Source: Eopsaltria australis
Taxonomy: Eukaryota > Chordata > Aves > Passeriformes > Petroicidae
Assembly: GCA_034509425.1 (NCBI GenBank)
Contig: JAVTVJ010001149.1
Location: 124,001-188,000, forward strand
DNA: 64,000 bases
Direction: 5' to 3'
The position numbers and the translations under genes were made by a program. Positions 1-36,478 of this stretch are shown here, in pieces (position 1 is the first letter of the stretch; each line of letters begins with the position of its first letter). The notes under the pieces were generated by a model. The model was not told the origin of the DNA. It saw only the letters and a list, made by a program, of their open reading frames with translations, and did not search any database.

Positions 1-26
1 CTGAAGCGGCCGCAGCCCCGCGCTGC
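1..26 (+). other. PRKAR1A: PRKAR1A non-coding exon 1, 3' end (putative)
   Basis: The window opens in GC-rich sequence containing GCGGCCGC. A good donor, GCTGC|gtgagg, follows base 26. The first coding exon has its acceptor just two bases before the ATG, so at least one upstream non-coding exon must exist. PRKAR1A is known to have alternative non-coding first exons. That this particular donor is used is inference. Confidence 0.42.
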
Positions 27-30
27 GTGA

Positions 31-57
31 GGGCTGGGCTGGGCTGGGCTGGGCTGG
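31..57 (+). repeat. (GGGCT)n tract with G-quadruplex pattern
   Basis: Five GGG runs separated by CT lie immediately after the putative exon 1 donor. The pattern satisfies a G3+N1-7 quadruplex rule on the RNA-sense strand. Intronic G triplets near donors can also act as splicing enhancers. Confidence 0.8.
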
Positions 58-1370
58 GCGGGGCAGCCACGCCTTGGGAGGCTCGGGAAAGCTGTGGGAA
101 CGTGCGGAATAAAATGCCTTGTAGGAATCCCGGAGTTTTAATTTTGCCCGTGCTATCGCGTTTCCTGCAGCGGTGTTGCCCTTCTGGCGTGGGCCGTGCC
201 CGTGGCCGGTCACGGAGCCCCCGGGGTTCTCCGGGCTGGTTCATTAGCGCTGACCTTCACTGGGCGGGCTGGCAGAACAAAAGCAGTGGCTGGAGAACTT
301 CTCGGCGCTTTCTCAGCCCGTGGGAAGGCCACGCTTTGTGTTTATGCAACATAATGCACGTGTGTATGTGTGTGTCTGCTCGAGCGGGGATTAAGCGTGA
401 CAAGAACGAAACCTGCGTGAGGTGTTGGTAATTCCCTATTAACTCGAAGCCTTCTGTAATCTCCAGCAGCAGATTTCGGAGGGGCACGTTGTTGTGCTGC
501 CTCTGTGCCCTGGGTTTTGCTGCTGCTGCCTCAGCAGGATGAAACCCACGATGTGACTTCAGTGACTTGTCATTTCTCAAAATTATTTTGACTGAATCCG
601 TTCTTTCCCTTTCAAAAGCTGATCCCGGGATCAACATATCTTACTGCACATTAATAAGCTGTTGCCACACTCCCTGTACCAGGTAACTTTCTTTATATTT
701 CATCCAAAAAATGCCCTGACAAATTATTTCCTGTTTCTTTAACTCTCACGTTGTTAATTTTCTTATGAAAAAAATGAAATGCGTGTCTGTATGCATATAT
801 GTGTAGAAAATATATTTTAAAACGGTTTTATAACCTTGTGGTGGGCTGAGCCAGGCTAAAGGCTAAGTACTCACCAAAACTGCTCCATCACTGCCCTCCT
901 CAACTCAACAAGAGAAGGAAAATATAAGGAAAGGCTCCTGGACTGAGATAAGGGAGAGATCACTCACCACTTACCATCATGGGCAAAAACCAGACATGAC
1001 TCGGGGAAATTGGTAATAAATTAAACTAATTAAATTCGAGTGGGATAATGAGAAATAAAGCCAAATCTTACAAACATCTTCCTGGCCATCTCCCTTCTTT
1101 CCAGCCTTAACTTCACTCCTGATTTTCTCTGCCTCCCCCCACACCAGAGGATGGAGATTGCAGCCAGTTTGTCACACGTTGTCTCTGCTGCTACATCCTG
1201 TTCAGGGGAGGACTCCTCACACCTTCCCCATGGGAGACAGTCCTCCATGGATTTCTCCAGCCTGGTTTCCCTTCCATGGTCACAACTCCTGCCAGAAAAC
1301 CACTCCAGCATGGGATTCCCATGGGGTCACACTCTGTGCATTCCAGTGTGGGATCCTCCACAGGGTGTGG

Positions 1371-1802
1371 GTGGATCCCTGCTCCCCTTTGGATCCCCGG
1401 GGGCTGTTGGTGGATCCCTGCTCCCCTTTGGATCCCCAGGGGCTGTTGGTGGATCCCTGCTCCCCTTTGGATCCCCGGGGGCTGTTGGTGGATCCCTGCT
1501 CCCCTTTGGATCCCCAGGGGCTGTTGGTGGATCCCTGCTCCCCTTTGGATCCCCAGGGGCTGTTGGTGGATCTCTGCTCCCTTTTGGATCCCTAGGGGCT
1601 GTTGGTGGATCCCTGCTCCCCTTTGGATCCCTAGGGGCTGTTGGTGGATCCCTGCTCCCCTTTGGATCCCCAGGGGCTGTTGGTGGATCCCTGCTCCCCT
1701 TTGGATCCCCAGGGGCTGTTGGTGGATCCCTGCTCCCCTTTGGATCCCCAGGGGCTGTTGGTGGATCTTTGCTCCTCGTGGGTCCTCAGGGGCTGTGGGT
1801 GG
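1371..1802 (+). repeat. 39-bp minisatellite, about 11 copies
   Basis: Tandem units of 39 bp each carry two GGATCC sites (GGATCCCTGCTCCCC, then TTTGGATCCC and GGGGCTGTTGG). Units differ by single substitutions, and the last copies decay into 1803-1840. Because 39 is a multiple of three and the unit lacks stops, all forward frames stay open and give spurious GSLLPFGSPGAVG-type proteins. Confidence 0.95.
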
Positions 1803-2913
1803 ATCTTTATTTCCCCATGGACCTCACTGGTGCTGCCTCACTGTGGGCTGTATCACAAGCCAGGGAATCCACGCTCCAGGGCCTGGAGCACCTCTGCACT
1901 GACCTTGGGGACTGCAGGGCTGTTTTCCCCATATATTCCCACTCCTCTCTTCAGGTGATGTAGCCATTTCCCCTCCCTCCTTAAATACAGTGTCCCAAAA
2001 ATCACTGTCACTGAGGGGCTCAGCCTTGGCCAGTGGCAGTTTCATGTTGGAGCCATCTGACATTGGCTCTGTTGGACAGGGAGGAAGCAGCCAGCAGCTT
2101 CTCACAGAACCCCCCAGTAGCCCACTGCTACCAAAACCTGGAAGTGGAAGCCCAATACAAACCTGAAAAGGGGGGAAAATGCTTAATAACATTTTTGAAG
2201 GTGTCACAGCTGAAGTCTTTTGAAAACCTGGCATCATAACAGACGTTTAAAGCTGCACTCTTCATTATTTACAGCTGAAGAGGTATTTTTGGGATTGCAG
2301 GGTATCCATGGAATAAGTGATGAGGTATGAGCAGGTTTAAATTACACAGGAGCTTTTTAGGAGTGATGCCTGTAATCCATAACTTCCGTTAGCAGGCTCT
2401 GCCCTGACATTTGAAGACCTGGCTTTGGCTTCAACCTGAACATGTTTCACTTCCGAATGCTGGTCATGCTTGGCCTCTCACATTTCCAGCTTCCACCCAC
2501 CTCACTCCTGGCCATCATCCATCCCCATGACCCCACACAGACCACAACAGCTCCTGACAGGAGCCTCCAGCCCTACAAAACCCTCAGTGTGAGCAGCAGG
2601 AAGTTCAGGTGGAATCCTCCCTGACTTGGAGTGCTCACAGGGCTTGAGTTGTTGAAGCTTTTTCAGCTCAACCAAATGCTTTTTCTTTTCTGCCTGTGGC
2701 TGTAGAGCCTCCAGAGCTTTGATTTTTGATTTCTGATTTCTTTCCAGGTGCTAAATAAGTTCACAGTGTTTACTTAAGCTTAGTTACTGCTCTGGTAGGT
2801 AAAGGTGGTTTTTTACTGTGGTATCAATAAGGTAATACAGCATAACTTTGTTTTAGGCATCAGTAGCTTTGTTTCCAGTAGTTATTTACCCTTCTCCTTG
2901 TCTCCCTTCAGCA

Positions 2914-13280
<10,367 letters not shown>

Positions 13281-13392
13281 AACCTTCCTTCCTTCCTCCC
13301 TGTCCAAGCCATGCTTCACGAATGCAGACTGCTTCCTTCCCCTTGTGCAGAGCCACGTCGCCACTGGCATTCGCAGCTTCCTGTCCGGGTTC

Positions 13393-13466
13393 AAAAAAAA
13401 AAAGAAAAAAAAGGAAAAAAAAAGAAACAAAAAAAAAAAAGAAAAAAAAATGAAAAAAAAAATAAA
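13393..13466 (+). repeat. A-rich tract in PRKAR1A 3' UTR with proximal AATAAA
   Basis: Runs of A interrupted by single G, C or T end in AATAAA at 13461-13466. The tract starts about 110 nt after the stop codon. It creates internal oligo-dT priming sites as well as a possible proximal poly(A) signal. Confidence 0.85.
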
Positions 13467-15080
13467 CTGCTTATCATGGCACTGTCATTAATTTAGAGCA
13501 TATTATTTCTGTGCTCTCTGTCCCATTAAATTAATAGAAAAAGGTCAATGGAGACATTTGCTTCTCTCTGTGCACCAGTGTCCAACTCAGGCCAGTGCAG
13601 CCTTGCTTCAGCGAGGGAGAGACCTCCTGGCACCACGCCATTGCCATAGAGTGAGGAGGTGACAGTAAAGGGGGGGAAAAGTTCTTTTAAAGGTGTTTCT
13701 CAAATTGTTGGACAGATTTTAAGGCTGTGGTCATCACCTGCTGTATTTCTTTCCACATGAGAGCTACCCTTGTAATTGAGCTTCTTGGGGCTTGGGGTTT
13801 TCTGGGTTTCTTTTTCATTTTCTGGGTACTGTAATCCTGGGTTCAATCGTGAGGCATCAGCTGCTAAGAAAGCCACAGTTGGAATTTACCAGTATAATTG
13901 TTCCTGTGTCTGCTGGTTTAAGATTGCTTAGTTCTGTTCTTGTCAAGTGTAAATCAAAAGCTTTCCAGGTTAATAGTTCTGCTGAACTACTGCAGTTGTT
14001 GATCCATTTGCTGACTTGCCGCAACTGATCTTTTTCACTTGTCCTTTCTCCAGCCATAGATTTGCCATTTAAAACTCTTCCTGTTCCAAGTGGCAAGAAC
14101 CAAATGCTACATGAAATGCCTGACTTTGGTCTCTAGCACATAGATTGGTGTAAGAGTGGTGCAGCTGTCCAGCTGTTAGTACTGTTTGAGTGCTTAGATT
14201 GGTGTAGAAGTTGAAAGCAAACATTGGATTTTCCCTGTGAATTGTTTAGTTAATCCTCAGTTGACTTTTAAAAAATCACCATCAGTTCAAGTGACCCTTT
14301 GTTACCAGGGAAAATAAATGCTGAGTGTTTTGGCCAGCATCAGTTGCAGGTGACAAGATTGCTGGTTTGTAAAGCTCCATTATTCTTGGTAGAGAATATG
14401 AGGCAGAAAACTGAATGTTTGAACTTTCCTGCAACACTCAGTTGTTCTAAGTTCTTAGAGCTGTCAGTTCATCATTTTAAGAATGGTTCACTATAAATCT
14501 AGTTCAAAGCCAAATGGTGCATTCTCTTTTCTTGCTTATGGAATTTCCACCACACTCATTTCATCCTCACTCTTTTTTTATTTTATTCAAGGTCAATCTG
14601 TTGCGGAGTCTTAAATGTATTTCAGTATTTCCCAGCTTTGTGTTCCATTACTCTGTGCTCACCAAGACTTCCCACAAGTTTTTACTGAATTCCACAGTTC
14701 AATAATTGTAGGCAATTTTTAAGGTTTCCTTTAAACTGTAATTTATATCGAGTAGCATAGGTTTGTATTTGGGAGTGACAGCAAGCAGTTCGGCATTTGT
14801 TGTGCAACTACTTTAATGATGGAGCCCTCGTTTTATTTCCTTTCTGAGGTGATGTGGATGCAAATCCAACATTTTCCCAGGCGTGGAGAGAATCAGGAAG
14901 AGTCTGCTAATTGCTGCAGAATAATACTGGAGGTATCAAGCCTTTACAGAAGGTTTCAGGGTATTTCTGAAACTGAAATCCCACCAAGGGGATTGAAATG
15001 CTCGTGGTTTGAGTTCTCTATTCAGCAGATGTTGAATAGAGGATTTCTGCCAGAGTCCTTAAGGAATGAGCAAATGCTAC

Positions 15081-15129
15081 CTTTTTTTGGTTCTTTTTTT
15101 TTTTTTTTTTTTTCTTTTTTCTTTTTTTG
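15081..15129 (+). repeat. T-rich tract in PRKAR1A 3' UTR
   Basis: T runs of about 7, 20, 6 and 7 nt interrupted by single or paired other bases. Its RNA could pair with the A-rich tract at 13393-13466, 1.6 kb upstream in the same 3' UTR. Confidence 0.85.
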
Positions 15130-15656
15130 GTAAAACTTTTTTCTTAAGTTTTGACTCTGCAGGTTTTTTTTTTCTTCATATGTGTTCTTTGTGTTACATT
15201 CACGCACCAAAAACTGTGTAAACCAGTTAGAGCTCCACAAAAAAAAAAAATGCACATTTTTTTTATATAAGGCTTTCTAATCAAGTTTCACTACTGCATC
15301 TTTTTAGCTTGCTGTTTACTCCCTTTTGTAGTTTTACCTACAGGATTTTAAGATAAATCAGCTAAGTCTGAGTTAAATATTAAACACAGTTATAGCTTTA
15401 CCTTTGTGTGCAATTTCAATATGTTTGAAACCACAATTGGCATAGTTTTGCCTTAGCTAACATTCAGGGCTTTAGAAGTAATTTTTTGCTAGTCTATCTT
15501 CAGCAAATTGATGAAGTCTATTGCCCTAGGAAGCTATAGTCAACCAGAGGACCATTTTTGTATTGTTACCTGACTCTATAAGTCTGATTTACTGTATGTG
15601 CTAATATATTATATTATATTCCTTTTGTTATAGATTGTCCTAATGGCAGGTAAAGC

Positions 15657-15662
15657 AATAAA
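15657..15662 (+). terminator. PRKAR1A: PRKAR1A distal poly(A) signal
   Basis: AATAAA (in GCAATAAAATGATTT) is followed 25-40 nt later by a T-rich element (tctcttttattttattcc), the usual arrangement of a cleavage site and its downstream element. Confidence 0.78.
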
Positions 15663-15682
15663 ATGATTTAAATTCTTAAATG

Positions 15683-18021
15683 CAATCGGTCTCTTTTATT
15701 TTATTCCCCACCCCCAGCTCGTGTTTTCCTTTGGCTTTAGAGGATACGTTATGAATGAGGCAGCAGAAAATAAGCAGCTTAATGGATTATCTTGGTATAA
15801 ACTGCAGAGGGGTGAGCTCAGGTCCTGGCATCCCCTGGAGCCTGGGGAGAGCTTGGTGTCCACGTGCCAGCCTGGGAATTCCTCTGGAGCTGTACCTGAG
15901 TCCTGGTTGGCTCCTGGCAGCTTGTGCTGCTTTGATCTTTCCCAAATTGTTCATTCCCAGCCCTGCCACGATTCTTGGAGCTGTTCTAAGTTCGGTTGCT
16001 CCCACCTCTGCAACCCCTTAATGGATAATCATGAATGAGTTGTGGTGGGAGATGGAAAAGGGGGATTTTCAGCCGTGATGAAGCAGGAAAAAATTTGAAG
16101 AGCGACCTGAAGCAGCTCAGACTTGGATGTGTTTTACACCCAGCTCCAAAAGCTGAATCACCCAGCTTTGAAGGTCCAGTGAAAATGTATCTGTAATGTA
16201 AAGCAGAATAAAAATAAGAAGAACCCTGTTACTGTACCAGCCAGTTAAATATCCATGGGTTTGTTCCCTTCACTCTGTCCTCCCTTTCCCAATCACCTCC
16301 ACTGAAAAAGCCAGGCTGAAACCAGAACTTTTATTACCTAAAGTGAAACTTTAAACCTTCCACTTTCACCCCGATGACTATAAATACATACTCTAAAACT
16401 ACAGCTTTAATTTAAGCTTATCTTCTGTTTCCATGTGCTTCCTGTTGAAGCAGCAGTCACCATTCCATGACAAACGATGGAGTGAATTCTGGGTTTGTTC
16501 TGTGTGCTGAGAGCACAAAAAGCCACCGGTAGAGGGGGATAAAACTTTGGGAAATCATTGTCCTGGACGGAAATAACCAACACAGCAAACAGGCTGAGAG
16601 GGAGTCAAATCCTCTTTATTTTCATCTGTTCTCTGTCCACAAGAGTAAAAAAATGTCTGTAAGTCCCAAGAGGAAAAAGGTCAAGAATCTACTTGAGATT
16701 GTTGTAAAGTTGGAAATGCAAGGACTTGTCTGAGCCACAGTTTGGGAGAGACTAAAGGAGCCTGGAGTGGGGTTTTTGGTGGGTTGATGTGGGGTTTTTG
16801 TGGCTGCAGAATACTGGAGGAATTTCTTCACTCAGAAACACTCCAAACCTCCTCAGATGCACAGATGGGCACCTGTAGGACACACTGAGATTAGAACTGC
16901 ACCTCCCCTGTGGCTCTGCAGCTTGGAGCCAGGTGCACTGTCAGATTATTGTGGAGTTAAATGAAGCACCAGCACAACCCCCTGTGCAAAACAGCTGTGG
17001 CCAGATGAGCTTTGTTCCTTCCTTGCCTCATCCAGGCACTTGTTGGTGTCACTGAGCTCCCTCTGGGTCGGGCAGAATTCCAGCCCATGGGAAGATGAGC
17101 TGCTGCTGGTGCAGCCTGCTGGGATCCTGTTAAAATGCTGCCTGACAGCTTTGTACGGGGATTTTGGGATCCTCTGGAAGGTCTGCAATGCTGTAGGTGG
17201 GTTTTGTTTGACTTAAAGCTTAGTTTAGAATGAGTTTCTGGTAGATTGGTTATGCTGTGAGGTTTTTTGTTGGCTTTTTTCCCCCCTTAAGGATGATAAA
17301 TTATCAATAGAGTTCTGGGGAACTGCTTTCCCCAGGCTGCCAAAAGGCTCAGTGTAGTAATTCCTAACAGTTAAAGGAAAAAGCCATTAAAGAGAACTTC
17401 ACTAATCCAGTTACTCTTAAACCTTGTTGTTGGGAGGTGAAGGGTGAACTGGGAACTGAAGTACCCACAGGATCTCCCTCTTCACTTTTTTGGTCCCCAG
17501 TTTCTGTTGCATCTCCTCAAAATGCAAAGAGATGGAAAAGGGGGAGAGAGACTGGGGTGCCATTTCTATTTTTTGGCTAAATATGACAGCCTAAATGATT
17601 TTAAAAGATAGGAAGAGAAAATTAGTTTAAAAAGTATGAGATGACCTGAGATAGATTCCCCCCACTTTGGCAAAATGTTTTCCCCAGGAATGGGTGGGTT
17701 CCTGAATTGTAAACACAGTCGTGTGTCTCAGAGTGGTTTGACTTTCAGGGTTTGATTTTAGTTTGGGTTTTTTTCCTGACCTGCCTGTGTTCCATATCCA
17801 ACCTGGCTCTTCAGGCAGGTAAGAGAAGTGGTTTTACTGCCCTGTGTGACATGGGGTGACACTGCTGCAGCACAGGCTTGGCAGTGAGCATGAACAGGTG
17901 CCCCTTGGTCTGAACAAGCTGGACCAATGTCCTGCCTTGTGCCAGTGCTGCCCTTTTCTCAAATACACACTCCTGATTACAGAACAAAGACTTAATAAGA
18001 GGAAAATGCTCTTGGCATCTC
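15683..18021. other. Intergenic spacer between convergent PRKAR1A and FAM20A
   Basis: I see no exon or known repeat here. The interval contains a minus-strand TTTATT (AATAAA) at 16615-16620 that could end a longer FAM20A 3' UTR, so part of it may be transcribed. Confidence 0.6.
16615..16620 (-). terminator. FAM20A: Candidate distal FAM20A poly(A) signal
   Basis: TTTATT on the plus strand reads AATAAA on the FAM20A strand (AAAATAAAGAGG context). It would give a 3' UTR of about 1.8 kb. Choice between this and the signal at 18022 needs transcript data. Confidence 0.4.
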
Positions 18022-18027
18022 TTTATT
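18022..18027 (-). terminator. FAM20A: Candidate proximal FAM20A poly(A) signal
   Basis: TTTATT on the plus strand reads GAATAAAGAG on the gene strand, about 360 nt after the stop codon. It is the first canonical signal downstream of the FAM20A coding end. Confidence 0.5.
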
Positions 18028-18383
18028 CAACCCTCATCCTCTGATCGAGTTCGTGTCCTTCTCTAGCAAGACCAAACCCTGTGGAGGTTGAGCAAAGCAA
18101 GGTCAGGTGTTCCCTCACCATCCCAAGGGCATGGCCAACTCCAGCTCTGGAGATCCCAGCTTTCCCAGCCCAGAGCTGTGTTTGGGCTGTAAAGATCAGC
18201 TGCAGCCACACCAGCACTGGCCGAGCACAGGAGCTCTGCTTAAACACCAGCAGAGGAGCCCAGTGGGACTCTTGATCTTCTGCCATTTCCCCTCTCAGTC
18301 TCTGCAAGTGTCTGTAGGTGGGAATGAGCAGTTCCTGAAGCTGCCACTTGCCCTGCAGGGTTTTCCCTGGCTCTGAGCTGTGT

Positions 18384-32788
<14,405 letters not shown>

Positions 32789-32801
32789 GGCCGGTGCGGG
32801 C

Positions 32802-32846
32802 TGGGGACGGGGACGGGGACAGGGACGGGGACAGGGACGGGGACAG
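32802..32846 (+). repeat. (GGGACR)n hexamer array in FAM20A 5' UTR/promoter
   Basis: About seven GGGGAC/AGGGAC hexamers lie 14-58 bp upstream of the ATG. The G-rich strand is the template strand and could form a quadruplex; the mRNA would carry GTCCCC repeats. Confidence 0.88.
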
Positions 32847-33230
32847 CGCCGGGAGCGCCGGCGGCGGCTCTCGGGGCAGGGCGCACGGGGGAGCTCGAGC
32901 GGCGGAGCCGGGGGGTGCGGGCACCTCGGGGCGGGGACCGGGCAGGGCGCTCGGGGCCCGGCGCGGGGGAGCGGGGGTGGGGGGACGGCGGCGTGGGAGG
33001 CTCCCCGGGACAGGGACCGGGTCCCGCTGCCGGTGGCGGTGCCGGTGGGGACTGAGCCGAGCGGCCCCGGGCTCTGCCGCCCGCCCCCCGAGCACCGCCC
33101 GCCCGCCCGGCGCAGCCCCCGCGCAGGTGGCGAGTCCCCCGCCCGTCCTCGCCGCCAGCTCCTTCGGGAGCTTCGTGCCCTCTCCCGCAGGCGGAAAGTC
33201 GGCCCGGCGAGAGCTTTGGCAGGAGCTGGA

Positions 33231-36114
33231 GGGTGCTGGATGTTGCTGGTGCGGGGATGGGCTGCTCGTGTCCCCCCACAGCCCCTCCGCGGTGCTCGCT
33301 GGCAGATGGTTCAGACGCCGCTTTTATTTTCCTAATTCCTAAAAACACCCCTATAATTGAGGAAACTCCTCCCTGCAGTTTGCTGGGCGAGGCTGGGCCG
33401 TGGGGATGTGCTTGGGCTGGGACCCATCGCGCTCATCCTGGGGGATGCAGAGCCCCGTGTGGAGCCCGGCGAGGGACAGGCTGGAGAGCACCGGGCCGAG
33501 GGGGGCGAGCGGAGGAGAAACTGCCTGAGCACCCGGGGAGCGTGACCAGACTGGCCTGGCTCCGGCGCTGGGCCGAAGGGAGAACAGAAAATAAACTGCA
33601 GAGAGAGGGAAAAGTCGGCTGTGTTTTCAGCTGGCTGGAGCAGGGCTCGGCTCGGTGCTCAGCACAGCCAGGGAGGTGCGCTGGGATGGGAGGGTTGGAC
33701 TGAGCAAAACGGCATCGGAGCACGGCCGAGCAGCTGTCCTGGAGTCTGAGATGTTCCTCTGATCCAGGAGGGGAGAGAAAAAGATCCCCTGGGCTGGATT
33801 GTGGCTGCCAAGACCTGAAGCACGTCTGTTCTCTTGGTCTCCTGATCTTTGGAAGACGTTCTTACTCTCCTTTAGAAATGCTGTTTCAAAATTTCTCAGT
33901 CTTTTGACATTTGAAGAGTTTGCGTTTCAGGTTTGGGGGTTTTTGCTCTGAACTTCTTTTCTGTGATGCCAAATTTTATGTGTTTTCCACAGAGGATTTA
34001 TAAGCACAAACTGCAGCTTGTGCTGCTGTGGCCAGCAAGGATCAGTGGGAGCAAAGGATGTGCTCCCCACACTGCTTGGCTTTTGGGGACACCAGCTCTG
34101 CCCCCCTTCTGTGCCCTTTGGGGTCAAAACTGGTAAAATGATTGCACTTGGATCCTTTCAGGCTCTAAACCAGACACGAGGTACCAAGAGGGGAAATTTT
34201 ACGGTCCTGCCTGTACTGGAAAGGGCTGGGGGGCACTGGGCAGGCAGGGGCTCTGCTCAGAGGTGCTGGGTTGGGGTCTGCAGGAAGGGAACCCTCAGGG
34301 CTGATCCTCCTCAGGAGGAGAGAGGGAGCTTTCAGGACATGAAATTGGATGTAAACAGGGGCAAATGAGTGCCAGCTCACTGGTCAGGTGGCTTTGGGGG
34401 GAGCAAAGGGGGTGTCCTGCAGCTGCACCCTCTGCCTGGGGACACCCTGCCCTCAGCCCCTCAGGGGCCAGGTGACCTGGCAGCTCCCCCAGACAGTGAC
34501 ATCATAAACCCAGTGTTAAACAACAGCCTGGGACTAACAATAGGGTTCTTTTTCTTATTCTTTCTCTTTTTTTTTTTTTTTTAAACTTATTTAGAAAAGC
34601 TTCCCCAGCTGAAGTGAAACCCCAGAATTCATCAAGCCCGGATGAATCCCCAGGAGCCAGCCCTGCCCCGTGGCTGCCAGCCCGCTGAAGGGCACTCACA
34701 GCCTCACTTCAAACTCAAAGAGCTACTTTTGACAAACACTCCATCAAAAACTGGCTGATACTTGCTTGGCTCTTAATCCTCCCTGAGCTGTTTCCCCGCT
34801 GCTAATCTCTCCCAGGAACCATTAATAAATCTTTCCTGGTTTGCAACACTAATTCTGGACAAAAGCACCAGGAACCAGCAGTGCCTGGGCCCGTGTTCCT
34901 GTTGTTTGCAGGCTCTGCAGGAAGATTGTTTGGCTTTTAATGAGGCTAATTAGAAAGAAACAAAACCCAATAAATCAATCCCATTAATCTGTAATAAATT
35001 GAAGTGCTACGGTCCTTCCCAAAGCATTCGGGGCTGCCAGCTCCCAACAGGCTGCAGTGCAAAATCACTGTTATTATTATTATTATTGTTATTATTATTA
35101 TTATTTAGAACAACTCAGTGATGCTCCACAATGCCACAGTGCCAGCCTAGCTTTGTTTCCCTGCTCATCCATGGCTTGAGTCCCTTGGAGCAGGGGGGAT
35201 CCCTCTGGAGCTTGTCCCACACATCCCTTGGCATCTCTTCCTGTTCTGCTTTCTGGTTCGTGGCTCTTCCTGCCCAGCTGGGGTCCCTGGGCTGCAGGTG
35301 AGCATCACTTCCCACCCCAGGCTCAGCAGAGCTCATCCCAGCCCGCTGGAAGGGCTGGATGTGTTCCTAAAATTAACCTGGAAGTGCTGCTTTGATAGGG
35401 CACTGACAGCTCCAGCGGAACCAAATTACCATTTGGAATTACCACGAGATAATTGGCCTCATTTACTATTTAAAGATAGAGGGGGGAAAAAAAAGCTCCT
35501 TCTTCCAGACAACTACAGTGGAGAAATGTTCAGGCTTAGATGATGTCCCAAAACATATCATTAAAGCTTTAAATAAATGCATGATGACATCTCAGGTTAA
35601 GAAATACTTCCTTTGTGTTTCAGATAGGAGCCAGCCAGGTCCTTTTCAAAGTCATTTTTTAATAAACAAAGGATATTCCTCTTGTTTTTCCAGACACGCA
35701 ACTTACAATATTTGGAGCTGTAAGTATGTAATTTAAATTCTCTCACACAGTATGGATTTCAAACCCATCCTCCTCTGAGACGCCTTTTACTTGCCAAAAG
35801 GTAAATGCCTCTGTCTGCTGCTTTTTGTCTTTTTAACTTGAAATGCTGCAGAGCTGCCCCGGTCCCACCCTGCAGATTGTAATGTTTGCAGAAGGGAGGA
35901 GATGAGAATTATCCCTTTCTCACTGCCGTTAATTACGAGGATTAAACACCAGGGCAGCCACACAACATCACAAAGGAAAGGAAAATATGAGTTGGAGGAG
36001 CCAAGCTGTGCATTTGCTGCGTCACTGACAAGAGCACAGACATGCCAGGAGCACATCCTGGTCCTGCTCCTGCTCCAGCTGGGACTCAGAGCAGCAGGTC
36101 CAGGTTCTCCCTGC
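33231..36114. other. Intergenic DNA upstream of FAM20A
   Basis: No exon is recognised. It contains a T run (34566-34582), a (TTA)n tract (35067-35104) and two AT-rich blocks with many TAAT motifs (34735-35010, 35395-35760) that look like candidate conserved non-coding elements. Confidence 0.6.
35067..35104 (+). repeat. (TTA)n microsatellite
   Basis: About twelve TTA/ATT triplets with one TTG interruption. Confidence 0.9.
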
Positions 36115-36478
36115 ATGGTGCTGGTGGTGATGGTGCTGATGAAGGTGATGGTGGTGGTGCTGATGGTGCTGCTGATGGTGGTGATGGAGGTGATGGTGAT
36201 GATGGAGGTGATGGTGATGATGGAGGTGATGGAGTTGATGCTGATGATGGTGATGATGGTGGTGGTGATGGAGATGGTGGTGGGGATAGTGCTGATGGTG
36301 ATGGAGGTGATGGAGGTGATGGAGGTGATGGAGGTGATGGTGCTGATGGTGCTGATGGTGATGCTGATGGTGGTGATGATGGTGGTGATGGAGGTGATGG
36401 AGGTGATGGAGGTGATGGTGCTGATGGTGCTGATGGTGATGCTGATGGTGGTGATGATGGTGGTGATGATGGTGGTGG
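36115..36478 (+). repeat. GAT/GGT-rich triplet array with 78-bp higher-order duplication
   Basis: About 360 nt of GATGGT, GATGCT and GGTGAT triplets. A composite 78-bp block starting TGCTGATGGTGCTGATGG recurs at 36341 and 36419. Open frames (Met/Val-, Asp/Gly- and His-rich) come from the triplet periodicity and have no start context, partner exon or family match. Confidence 0.93.

Larger units (their letters stand above)
1..290. promoter_or_regulatory. CpG-rich 5' flank of PRKAR1A (island edge)
   Basis: CpG density is high from base 1 to about 290 and then falls away as AT-rich intron begins. This fits the downstream edge of a CpG-island promoter whose core lies before the window. No TATA box or start site can be assigned. 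Confidence 0.45.
27..2911 (+). other. PRKAR1A: PRKAR1A intron 1
   Basis: This is non-coding sequence between the putative non-coding exon and the first coding exon. It ends in the polypyrimidine acceptor tctcccttcag. Apart from the (GGGCT)n tract and a 39-bp minisatellite at 1371-1802, I see no gene or recognisable transposon. The stretch 640-1030 is AT-rich and featureless. Confidence 0.6.
13281..15682 (+). other. PRKAR1A: PRKAR1A 3' UTR
   Basis: About 2.4 kb of AT-rich sequence runs from the stop codon to the distal poly(A) signal at 15657. It includes a 74-nt A-rich stretch at 13393-13466 containing a proximal AATAAA and a T-rich run at 15081-15129. Mammalian PRKAR1A produces short and long mRNAs by alternative polyadenylation; the two signals here would fit that. 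Confidence 0.8.

Noticed and set aside
1151..1963. 270-codon plus-strand frame with GSLLPFGSPGAVG repeats
   Set aside because: It is the translation of a stop-free 39-bp minisatellite; three frames are open at once and there is no exon context. It lies in PRKAR1A intron 1.
2316..2410. Possible C/D-box snoRNA in PRKAR1A intron 1 (GTGATGA ... CTGA)
   Set aside because: Box spacing is plausible but there is no terminal stem and no convincing C'/D' pair; such matches occur by chance.
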